Shown: one piece after another, positions 20,827 through 29,110 of the stretch
Position numbering within the stretch: the first letter of the stretch is position 1
Layout: each line of letters begins with the position of its first letter
Origin: Curtobacterium flaccumfaciens
GTDB taxonomy: Bacteria > Actinomycetota > Actinomycetes > Actinomycetales > Microbacteriaceae
Length of the DNA: 64,000 nt
Reading direction: 5' to 3'
Assembly (NCBI GenBank): GCA_029689965.1
Contig: CP121450.1
Span: 62,001 to 126,000 of the forward strand
Position numbers and translations under genes: made by a program
The notes under the pieces: generated by a model
Told to the model about the DNA's origin: nothing
What the model saw: the letters and a program-made list of their open reading frames with translations, nothing else
Database searches by the model: none

Positions 20827-21821
20827 CTATCGCCATTCGATGGCCCGGAGGACCGGCCAGGCTCCTTCGGATGTGTTCGCGATGACGGTACCCGTGAGCC
20901 CGGACTCCGGATCGTGCCACGTCCGGGCCGACACACCGGCGTCGTACCCCTCGAGGATCACGGTGCTCGACTCCCACCCGCGCCAGAACCCATGCCCGTA
21001 CCGCATCCGCTCGTCATCGACACGGTGCAGCGGCTCGAGCAACGCCGCCAGCGTCTCCTCGGACACGATGCGGAAGTCGAACACAGCCGACCAGAACGCC
21101 GCCAGGTCGGCCACGGTGGAGGCCGCGCCACCGTCCCCGCTCCCACGAACCGGAAGGTGGAGGACGTTCGTGCGGTCATTGCTCGCACCGAGGTACCCGA
21201 GCGCCATGTCCCCGGGAACCTCGTCCGTCCGGGGTACCCGCTCGCGTTCATGCCTGCGGGGGCGAACACACGCTGCCGCACCAGGTCGTGGAACGGCACC
21301 CTCGACACCCGCTCGGCGATCAGGGCCAGCACCACGAAACCGCTGTTGCAGTACGCGAACCGAGATCCTGGCTCCGTCACCTGCGGGCGCCCGCCCAGCA
21401 TCGGCACGAACGCCTCCGTGGTGTCCAACTCGTGGACCGGTCGGGTCAGCACGTGGTCGGCAACGTCGCCGGTGGTCTCGTCCAGGTAGTCACCGATCCC
21501 CGCGGTGTGCGACAACAGGTGCCCGACCGTGACAGCCTCGTCGATCAGCGGAAGGTCGTCGCCGAGGAACGTGCGCGCCCGCGAGTCGAGGGTCAACGCT
21601 CCGTCATCGACGAGCGTCCCGACCGCGAGCGCGGTGAAACCCTTCGCAACGCTCGCGATCCAGCAGCGGTGATCCACGCGCATCGGAACGCCACGTCCCC
21701 GGTCGGCAGAACCGTACGCCCGCGCGAACGAGCAGCCATCGGGCCCGTCCACCCTGATCACCCCGCTGAAGCCGGAGTCGGTTGCGGCGTCGTGCAGTGC
21801 ACGAGCGGTGCTGTCGATCAT
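20827..21821 (-). CDS. serine hydrolase, beta-lactamase/PBP4 family (one apparent frameshift)
   Basis: About 332 residues after repair. Beta-lactamase-fold motifs: CWIASVAKGFTALAVG (SxxK with catalytic Ser), LLSHTAGIGDYLDE, and RFAYCNSGFVVLA (YxN). No signal peptide, so probably a cytoplasmic esterase or peptidase of class C-like type (EstB/AmpH relatives). The frame breaks at about 21229-21234 (a C lost from a CCCCC run). TATCGT ends 7 nt before ATG 21821, suggesting a leaderless mRNA. Substrate unknown. Confidence 0.82.
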
Positions 21822-21897
21822 GATCGACACGATAGAGCGCACGCCGGACGCACCGGACCGACGACAGACCGGAGCGTGACGATCCACACCCGAGCCT

Positions 21898-22065
21898 CGT
21901 CCTACAGGGTGACGGGGCTGCGAGCGCTCGGCTCGCGGCCGACGTCGCACGCTCCCTCACCTGATGGCCGAGACCGGAGCGTGGAGGAGACGGCCCTGGG
22001 GTGGGCCGTCTCCTCGACTCGTGGCACCGCCGGAACCCGAACCGGCGGTGCCCCCCGCCCGCCGC
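21898..22065. repeat. intergenic repeat A, copy 1, with two hairpins
   Basis: Contains a perfect 13-bp hairpin (21984-22015, GAGGAGACGGCCC) and a perfect 11-bp hairpin (22023-22052, GGCACCGCCGG). Imperfectly duplicated at 26581-26755, including the flanking GTCCTACA-GGTGACG block. Lies 3' of the minus-strand gene at 22161. Confidence 0.65.
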
Positions 22066-22160
22066 TGGTCGCGTCACCACGTGACGACACCGTCGCCGTG
22101 ACCACGACCCGAGGAGTGCCCGTCCTGAGTGCTCCCCGTCGGCGTCGTTCGTCGCCGGGA

Positions 22161-22364
22161 CTACGCCTCGAGCTCGAGTGCGGCACCCACGTACTGCCGG
22201 ACCTCGCCCGATGCGAGGAGGACCGAGTACACCGGGATGTTCAGCCGATCGCTGCCTGCCTGCATGAACGTGAACGAGCCGGCGATGTGCGGAGCGACGA
22301 CCACTCCGTGTTCGCCGGTCGCGGTGATCGTCACGGCGCTACCGCCCCTGATGGTGTTCGTCAC
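22161..22364 (-). CDS. hypothetical protein, 67 aa
   Basis: Small protein, GTG start at 22364, no clear ribosome-binding site. Sequence such as GGSAVTITATGEHGVVVAPH and NIPVYSVLLASGEVRQYVG suggests a beta-rich soluble protein. I do not recognise a family. Its 5' flank has a 15-bp direct repeat (22374-22388 and 22399-22413), and the surroundings look rearranged, so it may be a fragment. Confidence 0.45.
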   Translation of the reverse strand: MTNTIRGGSAVTITATGEHGVVVAPHIAGSFTFMQAGSDRLNIPVYSVLLASGEVRQYVGAALELEA

Positions 22365-22373
22365 GACGCCAGT

Positions 22374-22413
22374 GTTCCACTTCGCGACGGCGATGAACGT
22401 TCCACTTCGCGAC
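22374..22413. repeat. 15-bp direct repeat
   Basis: GTTCCACTTCGCGAC at 22374-22388 and again at 22399-22413, 25-bp period. Possible scar of a small duplication upstream of the 67-aa gene. Confidence 0.6.
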
Positions 22414-22465
22414 CAGGATGGACGCTCCGACGAACCGACGAGATCGGACGGACACGTGACGCGGA

Positions 22466-22650
22466 GGCGTCTCGGTCCGTCCTACTGGTCGACACCGGGC
22501 TGCCACCCGGTGTCCGCGTGGCGGAGGTTCCCTGATCCGGCCGCCGCCGCGCGGAGGGGATGCGGCGCCTGGTCCCTGTCGACGCCGCTTCCCCTCGTCG
22601 GGGTCATCCCCGAACCCGAACGAGACGATCCACGGTGCCTGCCTCCGGCG
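22466..22650. repeat. intergenic repeat B, copy 1
   Basis: About 185 bp, clearly homologous to 25645-25830 (core near-identical around ACCGGGCTGCCACCCGG). Includes a hairpin, GAGGGGATGCGGCG pairing with CGCCGCTTCCCCTC, whose arms differ from copy 2 but still pair. In one plus-strand frame both copies end GLPPGVRVAEVP-stop with only synonymous differences. Confidence 0.65.
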
Positions 22651-22773
22651 TGACGGTCGGCACGCGGTCCCCGTCCAGTCCGAGTCCTGACGGCGTGCTC
22701 AGAGGGTGCGTCCTGGTGCTCGCATTGTGTGGCGGTTCTCACAGAAAATCCGAGTGCGTTACGGTCTTCGATC

Positions 22774-23058
22774 GTGTCAACACCATCCCCACAGCCCTAC
22801 GCACCCGCCCCCTCCGTCGCGCCGCGGACCAACACCCTCGCGATCATCTCGCTCGTGCTCGCGTTCGTCGCACCGCTGATCGGATTCATCCTCGGCTTCG
22901 TCGCTCTGTCGCAGGTCAAGCGTCGCGGTGAGGGTGGTCGTGGACTCGCGCTCGCAGCGGTCATCGTCGGCGGCGCGATCACGCTGCTCTACGTCATCCT
23001 CATCGCCGTTGCCGTGCTCGCAGCCGTCTCCGCACCGTCGACCACCTACGGGTACTGA
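22774..23058 (+). CDS. small membrane protein, DUF4190-like
   Basis: 94 residues. A Pro-rich N-terminus (STPSPQPYAPAPSVAPRT) precedes two membrane segments (LAIISLVLAFVAPLIGFILG and LAAVIVGGAITLLYVILIAV) flanking a polar KRRGEGGRG loop, the DUF4190 arrangement. Function unknown. GTG at 22774 lies 8 nt after TACGGT, with no Shine-Dalgarno. Followed 17 bp later by another membrane protein, probably one operon. Confidence 0.8.
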   Translation: MSTPSPQPYAPAPSVAPRTNTLAIISLVLAFVAPLIGFILGFVALSQVKRRGEGGRGLALAAVIVGGAITLLYVILIAVAVLAAVSAPSTTYGY

Positions 23059-23075
23059 CCGCCAGGAGCATCGCG

Positions 23076-23939
23076 ATGAGCACGGTCGACCCTGCCGGTG
23101 AGCGCCAGATCCGCGAGGCCTCGTACCGCGGATCCACGACGGCCCTGATCTGGACGGTCATCGGTGCCGTGCTGCTCGTGGCAGCGGGCTGCGTCGCGGG
23201 TCTCGGGGCATCGCAGTTCGTCAACGTGTTCCGGATGATGAACCTGAACAGCGTGTTCTCGGACAGCGCTGACCCGCAGGTGGTCTGGTGGACGATTCCC
23301 GCTGCGGTGGTCGGGTCGCTCATCGCCGGAGCCGTCTACACCCGCTGGAACCACCGTTGGTCCGGCCGCACGTCGGACTTCTCGGGCGTCGGGCCGGCCA
23401 CGCCGTGGCTGATCGGGGCGACGGCGTCCCTGTGGTGGGCGACGACGGCACTGTGGCCGGCTCCGGACCAGGTCGGCGTCGCGGTGGACCCGACGTTCGG
23501 CCAGGACGAGACGTGGGGTGTCGGCGAGTGGATCTGGTACGCCGCGAGATGGTGGCTCCCAGCGATCGCGAGCATCTTCTCCCTGCTCGCGCTCATCGGC
23601 GGTGCGATCGCTCGGCGTCGACGCGGCAACAGACGCGTCCTCATCGGTGAGCTCCTGCGTGCCGGACGTCGGACCGAAGGCGAAGTGACCGCCGTGAGCG
23701 GCACCACCAGCCCGGAAGCGACCTACACGATGCTCTCGTGGACGTTCGCCTTCACTGATCTGCACGGAACCCGTCGATGGGTGGAACGGACAGAGGGATT
23801 CCGGGACGGGACTGCCCCGGTACACGGCGCGCCCGTGTCCGTGCTGTTCGACCCCGCACGACCCGAGGACACGCGACGGATCTTCGCCGCACCACGCGGA
23901 GGCGACGACGTCGACGACTACCTCCGACTCGGTTCCTGA
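23076..23939 (+). CDS. membrane protein with DUF3592-like C-terminal domain
   Basis: 287 residues, intact, AGGAGC ribosome-binding site. About four membrane segments, at residues 23-45, 72-90, 110-127 and 165-182. A soluble C-terminal domain follows (RTEGEVTAVSGTTSPEATYT, ending PVSVLFDPARPEDTRRIF), which resembles DUF3592. Function unknown; likely paired with the DUF4190-like gene. Confidence 0.7.
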   Translation: MSTVDPAGERQIREASYRGSTTALIWTVIGAVLLVAAGCVAGLGASQFVNVFRMMNLNSVFSDSADPQVVWWTIPAAVVGSLIAGAVYTRWNHRWSGRTSDFSGVGPATPWLIGATASLWWATTALWPAPDQVGVAVDPTFGQDETWGVGEWIWYAARWWLPAIASIFSLLALIGGAIARRRRGNRRVLIGELLRAGRRTEGEVTAVSGTTSPEATYTMLSWTFAFTDLHGTRRWVERTEGFRDGTAPVHGAPVSVLFDPARPEDTRRIFAAPRGGDDVDDYLRLGS

Positions 23940-24174
23940 GGACATCGCGCGTCACGCGACGACGGAGCGTGCCGCGCGCACCGCAGTCACACCGTGCAGC
24001 ACGCGACGCTCTGGACGGGGCGGGGCGTCCACGTCGAGCCACGGACAGCCGGCGGTCACTGCGACACTGACGTTCATCGCCGAGCGGCGACGAACCGATC
24101 GAGCGGGGTGTTGTGTGCGCCGGCTGACCCATCCGGTGCTCCTTCGTAGAGAGTTTGAGAACCCCTCCCCGCCC
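23940..24174. other. no supported gene
   Basis: About 235 bp between the membrane protein and the IS remnant. A 41-codon minus-strand frame (24077-23952) exists but has no ribosome-binding site or recognisable motif. I see no other structure. Confidence 0.4.
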
Positions 24175-24592
24175 TGAAAACCGTGGGGGTCTGCAGCACG
24201 GATGGGTGACATCTGATCTGGCTTGCTCGGGTGGGTGGGCCTGGAAGGATGCCGCCGTGCCCAAGCCGTACCCGAAGGAATTCCGCGACGACGTCGTGCG
24301 CGTCGCGGATCGATGGGCAGAGTCGCGTCCTGCGGCGACAACGCGGCGATGGAGAAGCTTCTTCGCGCTCCTGCAGAAGAACGTCCTGAACCGGCGCTCG
24401 TGGGCGACCCGGGAAGAACTCCGCACCGCCATCGCGACCTGGATCGAGCGGACCTACCACCGACGACGCCGTCAGGCCCGACTCGGCCGATTGACGCCCA
24501 TCGCGTTCGAAACCATCATGCAGACCAACGTCGCACTCGCGGCGTGACTACAACTGCCACCCATCCGTGCAGCAGACCCGTCGAAGGGGTCA
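24175..24592 (+). mobile_element. internally deleted IS3-family element with both ends
   Basis: Terminal inverted repeats 24187-24211 and 24555-24579 match at 23 of 25 positions (GGGTCTGC-GCACGGATGGGTG core); outer ends begin TGA (24175) and finish TCA (24592) as in IS3 elements. Inside, the first 18 codons of OrfA (PKPYPKEFRDDVVRVAD from 24256) are joined to the OrfB C-terminus (NAAMESFFALLQKNVLNRR, then EELRTAIATWIERTYHRRRR), so about 1 kb of transposase is missing. One extra base at 24354-24359 further shifts the OrfB frame. No target duplication is evident. Confidence 0.8.
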
Positions 24593-25080
24593 GTTCCAGT
24601 ATGGGCTTAATGCATGCTCAGATTGACGGGGGTCACATACCTCGCTCCCGCCGCTCACCGTCAGCGTCGACGAACCCGGGGCGGATGTGAGCGGGTCCAA
24701 GCGGGCAGCCGACCAAACCCCCTGTTCGGGGGCACCGAATCAGCTTCGGTCGTCCTCGACCCGTTACAGGATGCGCCCGCGCCGTTGACCCGAACTCCAG
24801 CGCGGGCGCATCCGTGCGCCAGGCAAACGAATCTCAGGGCTGCTCCGAATCAGCGTCGTAACGGGATCAGGGAAGCGCCCGTCCGGATCTGTTCGGGTCA
24901 GGTCCGGGCGGGCGCCTCTGATCCTGTGCCCGTCATCCAGCCGGACGACATCACCAGACACACGAACGCCCCTTCCTTCCCAGGTGGGGGCGTTCGCTCT
25001 GGATCAGTCAAGCCGTCGCACGACGCTCGGGTCAGGCACTAGGCCATCGGCCCAGTCCACGTTCCTCTGCTCACCGCTAC
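24593..25080. ncRNA. hairpin-rich non-coding region, possible structured RNA or tandem terminators
   Basis: No supported gene in about 490 bp. Three strong hairpins follow one another: 24769-24813 (perfect 14-bp stem GGATGCGCCCGCGC), 24864-24924 (imperfect stem of about 21 bp starting GGATCAGG), and 24963-24996 (perfect 10-bp stem CGAACGCCCC). The first two are each preceded by CCGAATCAGC (24735 and 24845), so they look like a diverged duplication. A short CCCCC-TGTTC-GGGGG hairpin lies at 24719-24733. Confidence 0.45.
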
Positions 25081-25097
25081 CGGACGGATCGGTGACG

Positions 25098-25361
25098 TCA
25101 GCAAATCCAAGCCTCGTTTGCGAGCCACTGCGGCGTCTCCCCGCCGAACAGAGCCGAGTACGAAGTCAAGTCGTAGCGCCTGCCCAACACGGGGCCGTCG
25201 GGTCGATCCTGGTAGAGGATCACTGCCCCGTCCGGTCCGCGGACGCCGCCGCCGACCCACGTCATCCCGTCGTTGAGGAAGTCACCGTTCGCGAATCGGT
25301 CGTGCACGGCTTCGACGAACTCGGCCGCGAAGGTGCGGTCGATCGCTCGAGGCTGACTCAT
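25098..25361 (-). CDS. hypothetical protein, 87 aa
   Basis: Intact small soluble protein with GAGAGG 9 nt before the ATG. Sequence blocks AAEFVEAVHDRFANGDFLN and LYQDRPDGPVLGRRYDLTS look like a genuine folded domain, but I do not recognise a family. It ends with Cys. Next to a 44-aa zinc-ribbon gene upstream on the same strand; the two may be co-transcribed. Confidence 0.6.
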   Translation of the reverse strand: MSQPRAIDRTFAAEFVEAVHDRFANGDFLNDGMTWVGGGVRGPDGAVILYQDRPDGPVLGRRYDLTSYSALFGGETPQWLANEAWIC

Positions 25362-25405
25362 CAGCAGGTACCTCTCGTCTCAGTCTGCCAGCACGCCTCT
25401 CTTGC

Positions 25406-25540
25406 TCACACAACCCGGGCCGACACCGCCGGCTCCGGGAACGTCGCCCCGCACTGCTGGCACGTCAGAGGCCCGGCCGTCACTGCCCTTGGCTCAGGCG
25501 TGATGAGGATGCGGGTGTCGCCGCAGAACGGGCACTTCAT
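25406..25540 (-). CDS. zinc-ribbon mini-protein, 44 aa
   Basis: Begins MKCPFCGDTRILITPEPR and continues to LTCQQCGATFPEP, giving two CxxC pairs 21 residues apart, the pattern of a rubredoxin-like zinc knuckle. ATG at 25540, TGA at 25408-25406. Weak ribosome-binding site. Function unknown; such ribbons are often nucleic-acid-binding or accessory subunits. Confidence 0.6.
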   Translation of the reverse strand: MKCPFCGDTRILITPEPRAVTAGPLTCQQCGATFPEPAVSARVV

Positions 25541-25644
25541 GAGACCACTGTAGCCATGCCTACAGTTCGGGGACGGCGGGCCGCGGAATGGCTCCGCACC
25601 CGACGGAGTTCGGGTGGAGCGAAGGGGGTGCGTGACGAAATGGC

Positions 25645-25830
25645 TTCTCGGCCCGTCCTACTTCGTGATGCCGGGCTGCCACCCGGCGTCCGTGTGGCAG
25701 AGGTTCCCTGATCCGGCCGCTGCCGCGCGGAGGGGGAGGCGGTACCTGATCCCTAGCTGATGCCGTCTCCCCCTCGTTGCGGTTCGCCCCCGACCCGAAC
25801 GGAGACGATCCGCGGTGCCCTGACGTGTAC
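25645..25830. repeat. intergenic repeat B, copy 2
   Basis: Homologous to 22466-22650. The hairpin GAGGGGGAGGCGG (25729-25741) pairs with CCGTCTCCCCCTC (25761-25773) with one mismatch. An overlapping GTG-started 42-codon frame (25632-25760, after AAGGGGG) and a 23-codon ATG frame ending GLPPGVRVAEVP are both possible; neither is proven coding. Confidence 0.6.
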
Positions 25831-25983
25831 CCGACGGCAGGGCACCTCCCCGTCTACCCGGTCCGTCAGGACGTGCTGCCAGTCCCGCCACAGCCTGCTT
25901 CTCACCGCGTCGTCCTGTCTCCTGCCACCCACGTCGCACACCAGGCTCGTGCAGCGCGCAACGCTCGCACTAGTGTTCGTGAG

Positions 25984-26375
25984 ATGAGCACGAATCATGA
26001 TCTGGAACGCGCTGGCATCAACATCGCGGCGCAGACCCCAGCCGTGGCCGCGTCGCTCACGTTCATCTCCGAGCACTACCTCGAACCCCTCACAGCGGAC
26101 AAGATCGCGGCCGCCGGCGGGCACGCGACCCGGACGATGCAGGAAGCGTTCCAACGCGACCTCGACCGAACAGCGACCAACATCATCCTCGAACTCCGGT
26201 TGCGCGCCGCCCGAGACATCCTGCTGCACAGTCAGGGACCGATCGTGATCAAGGACGTCGCAGCCCGCGTCGGCTGGGCGCACCCGGCCGCTTCTCCGTC
26301 CGCTACCGCGAGCTCTTCGGCGAAACGCCAAGGCAGACACTTCGAGCCCGCGCACGGGTCAGCCGACCGCGGTGA
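25984..26375 (+). CDS. AraC-family DNA-binding domain protein (one apparent frameshift)
   Basis: About 130 residues after repair: a lone AraC/XylS helix-turn-helix pair without a sensor domain. Motifs: FISEHYLEPLTADKIAAAGG (first HTH), AARDILLHSQGPIVIKDVAA (linker and second HTH), then GRFSVRYRELFGETPRQTL. The frame breaks at 26283-26285 (CCC where CCCC is expected). Full AraC regulators carry about 150 more N-terminal residues, so this may be a truncated regulator or a small MarA-like one. Located in the decayed region before tRNA-Arg. Confidence 0.75.
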
Positions 26376-26862
26376 TGCCGAATCCCTGATCCGGCACCCG
26401 GCACCACCACAGCGCACCCAACCCCTAGCAAGGTGCTAGCCCAGGAGCACGCTCAAACCGGGCCTGCGGGCGAGAGTAAACGCTGCGCCGGGGAAAGCGC
26501 TACCCCATCTGCGAGAATCGGTCATTTCATCGCCCGTGCCGAAGCTCTGAGCCTCCGTGTGACGTTTCGTACCGCAACGCCGTCCTACACGGTGACGCCG
26601 CTGCGAGACCCTAGCTCGCCGTGGGTGTCTCGCGCTCTTCCATCTGATTGCTGGGACGGGAGCGTGAGAGGGGCGGTCCGGCGGTGGGCCGCCGCCTCCT
26701 CAACCCAGGTGGCACCGCCGGAACCCAAACCACCGGTGCCACCTCTCCTGCCCACTCCGTCAGCTGACGGGCTTGCTCGGACGGGGCGCGTGGCCACTGA
26801 CGCCCGAAGATGCAACGGTCCGACTGTGTGTACTGTCGTGTGCACCGGGAGACGTACTTCGG
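26376..26862. other. non-coding region with repeat A, copy 2
   Basis: No supported gene. 26581-26755 is an imperfect copy of 21898-22065; its second hairpin is a perfect 10-bp stem GGTGGCACCG (26708-26743), and the first (about 26671-26700) is imperfect. Placed 3' of the AraC-type gene and 3' of the minus-strand tRNA. Confidence 0.55.
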
Positions 26863-26934
26863 TGCCCCTGGAGGGACTCGAACCCCCAACCGTTTCCTTA
26901 GGACGGAACTGCTCTTCCATTGAGCTACAGAGGC
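26863..26934 (-). tRNA. tRNA-Arg (anticodon CCT)
   Basis: Acceptor GCCTCTG (5' at 26934) pairs with CAGGGGC (26870-26864). The D arm (TAGCTCAATGGAAGAGCA), an anticodon loop GTCCTAA giving CCT, and the T arm GGGGGTTCGAGTCCCTC are all in place. Discriminator A at 26863; CCA is not fully encoded. Read on the minus strand. Confidence 0.93.
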
Positions 26935-26947
26935 TGGCCCTCCCACT

Positions 26948-28050
26948 CTAGCGGCGGAACGACTCGAGGAAGGCGCGGAGCTCCCCGACGAACAGATCCG
27001 GCTGCTCGAACGGCGCGAAGTGTCCCCGCGATCGAGCTCTCGGTGGTAGACGAGGTTCGTGGTCCGCTCGAGCCACTCCACCGGCGCCCGCACGAGGTCA
27101 CCAGGGAAGATCGAGAACCCGGACGGCACCTCGACCCGTCGGGCCATCTGCGCCGCCGGGACCGCCGCGTTCGCGTGGTACATCCGCATCGCCGACCCGA
27201 TCGTCTCCGTCGCCCAGTACTCGGTGAGCAGCGCGAGGACCTCGTCCCGCGTGTACACCGACCAGAGGTCCCCGTCGCAGTCGCTCCACGACCGGAGCTT
27301 CTCGACGATCCACGCCGCGAGCCCCGCCGGGGAGTCGTTCAGGCCGACCGCAGCGGTCTGCGGTTTGGTCCGGTGCATCATCGCGTAGGCACCCTCGGCC
27401 GTGCGCCAGCGGTCGGTCTCGGCGACGAACGCGCGCTCGGCTTCCGACAGGGTGGACGGGTCGAGCCCCGGCCACGCGAGTCCGCCGTCGATGCGGTGCA
27501 CGGCGACGACGCGGTCGGGGTGGTCGAGCGCGAGGTACCGGGCGACGTGGGTGCCGATGTCGCCGCCGGACACCGCGAACCGCTCGTACCCGAGGTCGGT
27601 CATCAGGGTCGCCCACATGCCGGCGACCGCGCGGGCATCGATGGGCTGCGGTGGTGTGTCGGAGAAGCCGTAGCCGGGCATGTCCGGCACGACGACGTCG
27701 AACCCGGCGTCGACGAGCATCGGCAGCACCTTGCGGTACCGCCATCCCGAGTCCGGCCAACCGTGCGCGAGCAGGACCGGCAGCGCGTCCGGGGCGTCGG
27801 CGCGGGCGTGCAGCACGTGGATCCCGATGCCGTCCACCACGACCCGTCGTGACGGCAGTGCGGCGAGCGCGGCCCGGTGCGCGTCGAAGTCGAACCCGTC
27901 CGCCCAGTACTCGACGAGGGGCCGGAGCTCGTCGACGTCGACCCCGAGCGACCAACCCGTCCCGGACGGCACGTCCGGCCACCGCGTGGCACGCAGTCGT
28001 GCGCGCAGGTCCGCGATGGTCGCGTCGTCGATCTCGGGGGTCTCCGCCAT
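26948..28050 (-). CDS. epoxide hydrolase, alpha/beta fold with EHN domain (one apparent frameshift)
   Basis: About 367 residues after repair. The N-terminal EHN segment (DLRARLRATRWPD; GFDFDAHRAALAALP) precedes the hydrolase core: LLAHGWPDSGWRY (oxyanion HGxP), FAVSGGDIGTHVARYLAL (nucleophile Asp), and GGHFAPFEQPDLFVGEL (catalytic His) after repair. The frame breaks at 27025-27028 (CCCC for CCCCC on the plus strand). Opens epoxides to diols; natural substrate unknown. Stops 13 bp before the tRNA-Arg gene boundary on the same strand. Confidence 0.88.
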
Positions 28051-28080
28051 GGCGGCACGCTACGCGCACCGACCGACAGA

Positions 28081-28124
28081 CGGACTGGAGGCACGGTGCG
28101 GGCCCGACCCGCGCCTCCAGTCCG
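28081..28124. terminator. hairpin, palindrome family 1
   Basis: Perfect outer 12-bp stem CGGACTGGAGGC / GCCTCCAGTCCG with a partly paired interior. Lies between the HNH gene end and the epoxide hydrolase start. Confidence 0.65.
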
Positions 28125-28153
28125 ATGCGGCGTCAGCCGCGCACCCAGGGAGG

Positions 28154-28192
28154 AGAAGTGGTCGGGTCCGTTCACCTGACCCGACCACTTCT
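28154..28192 (-). terminator. HNH gene terminator
   Basis: Perfect 15-bp stem AGAAGTGGTCGGGTC with a 9-nt loop, 36 bp after the HNH stop. Confidence 0.7.
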
Positions 28193-28227
28193 GCTCACTG
28201 AACGGCGCGCGAGCGCGCCGGCGGCCG

Positions 28228-28721
28228 CTACGCGGCCACGAGGTACTCGTCCCACTCGGACTGCGGGCGCTCGATGCCCCGCACGACCCAGGACGCCCCG
28301 TGCGGGGCCTTCGGGCGGAACCGGAGCCGCCACCCCATCTCCTGCGGGGTGCGGTCGCCCTTGGTGTTGTTGCACGCCAGGCAGCAGGCGACGAGGTTCT
28401 CCCACGAGTCCTCGCCGCCGCGCGACCGGGGCTGGACGTGGTCGATCGTGGTGGCGTGCCGGTCGCAGTACGCGCACCGGTTGGCGTCGCGGCGGAGGAC
28501 CCCGCGCCGGGACACCGGGACGAGTCTGGAGTGCGGGATCCGCACGTACCGGGTGAGGATGATGACGGACGGACGGTCGTAGGTCGACGTCGAGCCCGTG
28601 ACGGGGTGCTCGAGGTCGGCGGCGACGATGGCGGCCTTCTGGTTCATGACGAGCACGAGGGCCGACGGAACGAGATCACCGCGAGGGGCTCGTAACCGGC
28701 GTTGAGGACGAGAGTGCGCAT
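28228..28721 (-). CDS. HNH endonuclease family protein (one apparent frameshift)
   Basis: About 165 residues. The N-terminus (MRTLVLNAGYEPLAVISFRR) joins the rest after restoring one C at 28662-28663. HNH core: RRDANRCAYCDRHATTIDHV, then RGGEDSWENLVACCLACNNT, with two CxxC-type zinc pairs and the H-N-H residues. This short form is widespread in actinobacteria as a single chromosomal gene with unknown substrate. AAGGGA precedes the ATG. A 31-codon reading frame and a hairpin lie upstream on the same strand. Confidence 0.9.
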
Positions 28722-28828
28722 TGGTTCCCTTCCGACGTGCCTGGACGGCTTCCAGGCTGTGCGGGTGCGTCGGACCTCGGACACCGCGCAGGTGACCCCC
28801 GCTCGCGCGAACGCCCCTGAACCACGAA

Positions 28829-28856
28829 GAGCACCACCCGGATGGGCAGTGCTCTC
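28829..28856 (-). promoter_or_regulatory. hairpin between leader ORF and HNH gene
   Basis: AGAGCAC-N14-GTGCTCT, beginning 1 nt after the 31-codon leader stop and followed by TTCGTGGTTC. Could be an attenuator or terminator. Confidence 0.5.
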
Positions 28857-28857
28857 G

Positions 28858-28953
28858 TCATGCAGGGGCGTGCTCGTGCACGCAGGCGGTGGTCGACCAT
28901 ATGTCGACGTGCGCGCGCCGACCCATGGTGCGGGTCGTGCGGAACGCTGACAT
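28858..28953 (-). CDS. possible leader peptide, 31 aa
   Basis: ATG at 28953 with GGGAG 5 nt upstream; stop at 28860-28858. The peptide contains GRRAHVDIWSTTACVHEH. Actinobacterial regulatory leader peptides often carry a (R)xHVDLxR...C signature, which this partly matches. Immediate hairpin downstream, then the HNH gene 137 bp later. Too short for statistical support; may be a regulatory uORF. Confidence 0.4.
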   Translation of the reverse strand: MSAFRTTRTMGRRAHVDIWSTTACVHEHAPA

Positions 28954-29006
28954 GAGGTCTCCCTGCTCGGGCCGTTCGGACCGGTGCAGGGTCAGGGTAC
29001 GTCAGA

Positions 29007-29039
29007 AACCGGCCCGACACGAGCGTGTGCGGGCCGGTT
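29007..29039 (-). terminator. NlpC/P60 gene terminator
   Basis: Perfect 10-bp stem AACCGGCCCG / CGGGCCGGTT, 13-nt loop, about 70 bp after the hydrolase stop. Confidence 0.65.
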
Positions 29040-29110
29040 CCGGCGATGTTCACGGGAACGACGCGCATGCGTCGCCCGGGTGTCGCGCCCGAGCTGGCGC
29101 GTACGACGGG

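Noticed and set aside
23952..24077. 41-codon minus-strand gene next to the IS3 remnant
   Set aside because: No ribosome site, no motif and no supporting context.
26863..26934. Integrated element with attachment sites at tRNA-Arg
   Set aside because: The neighbouring region is accessory, but I found no integrase and no duplicated tRNA 3' end elsewhere in the window.
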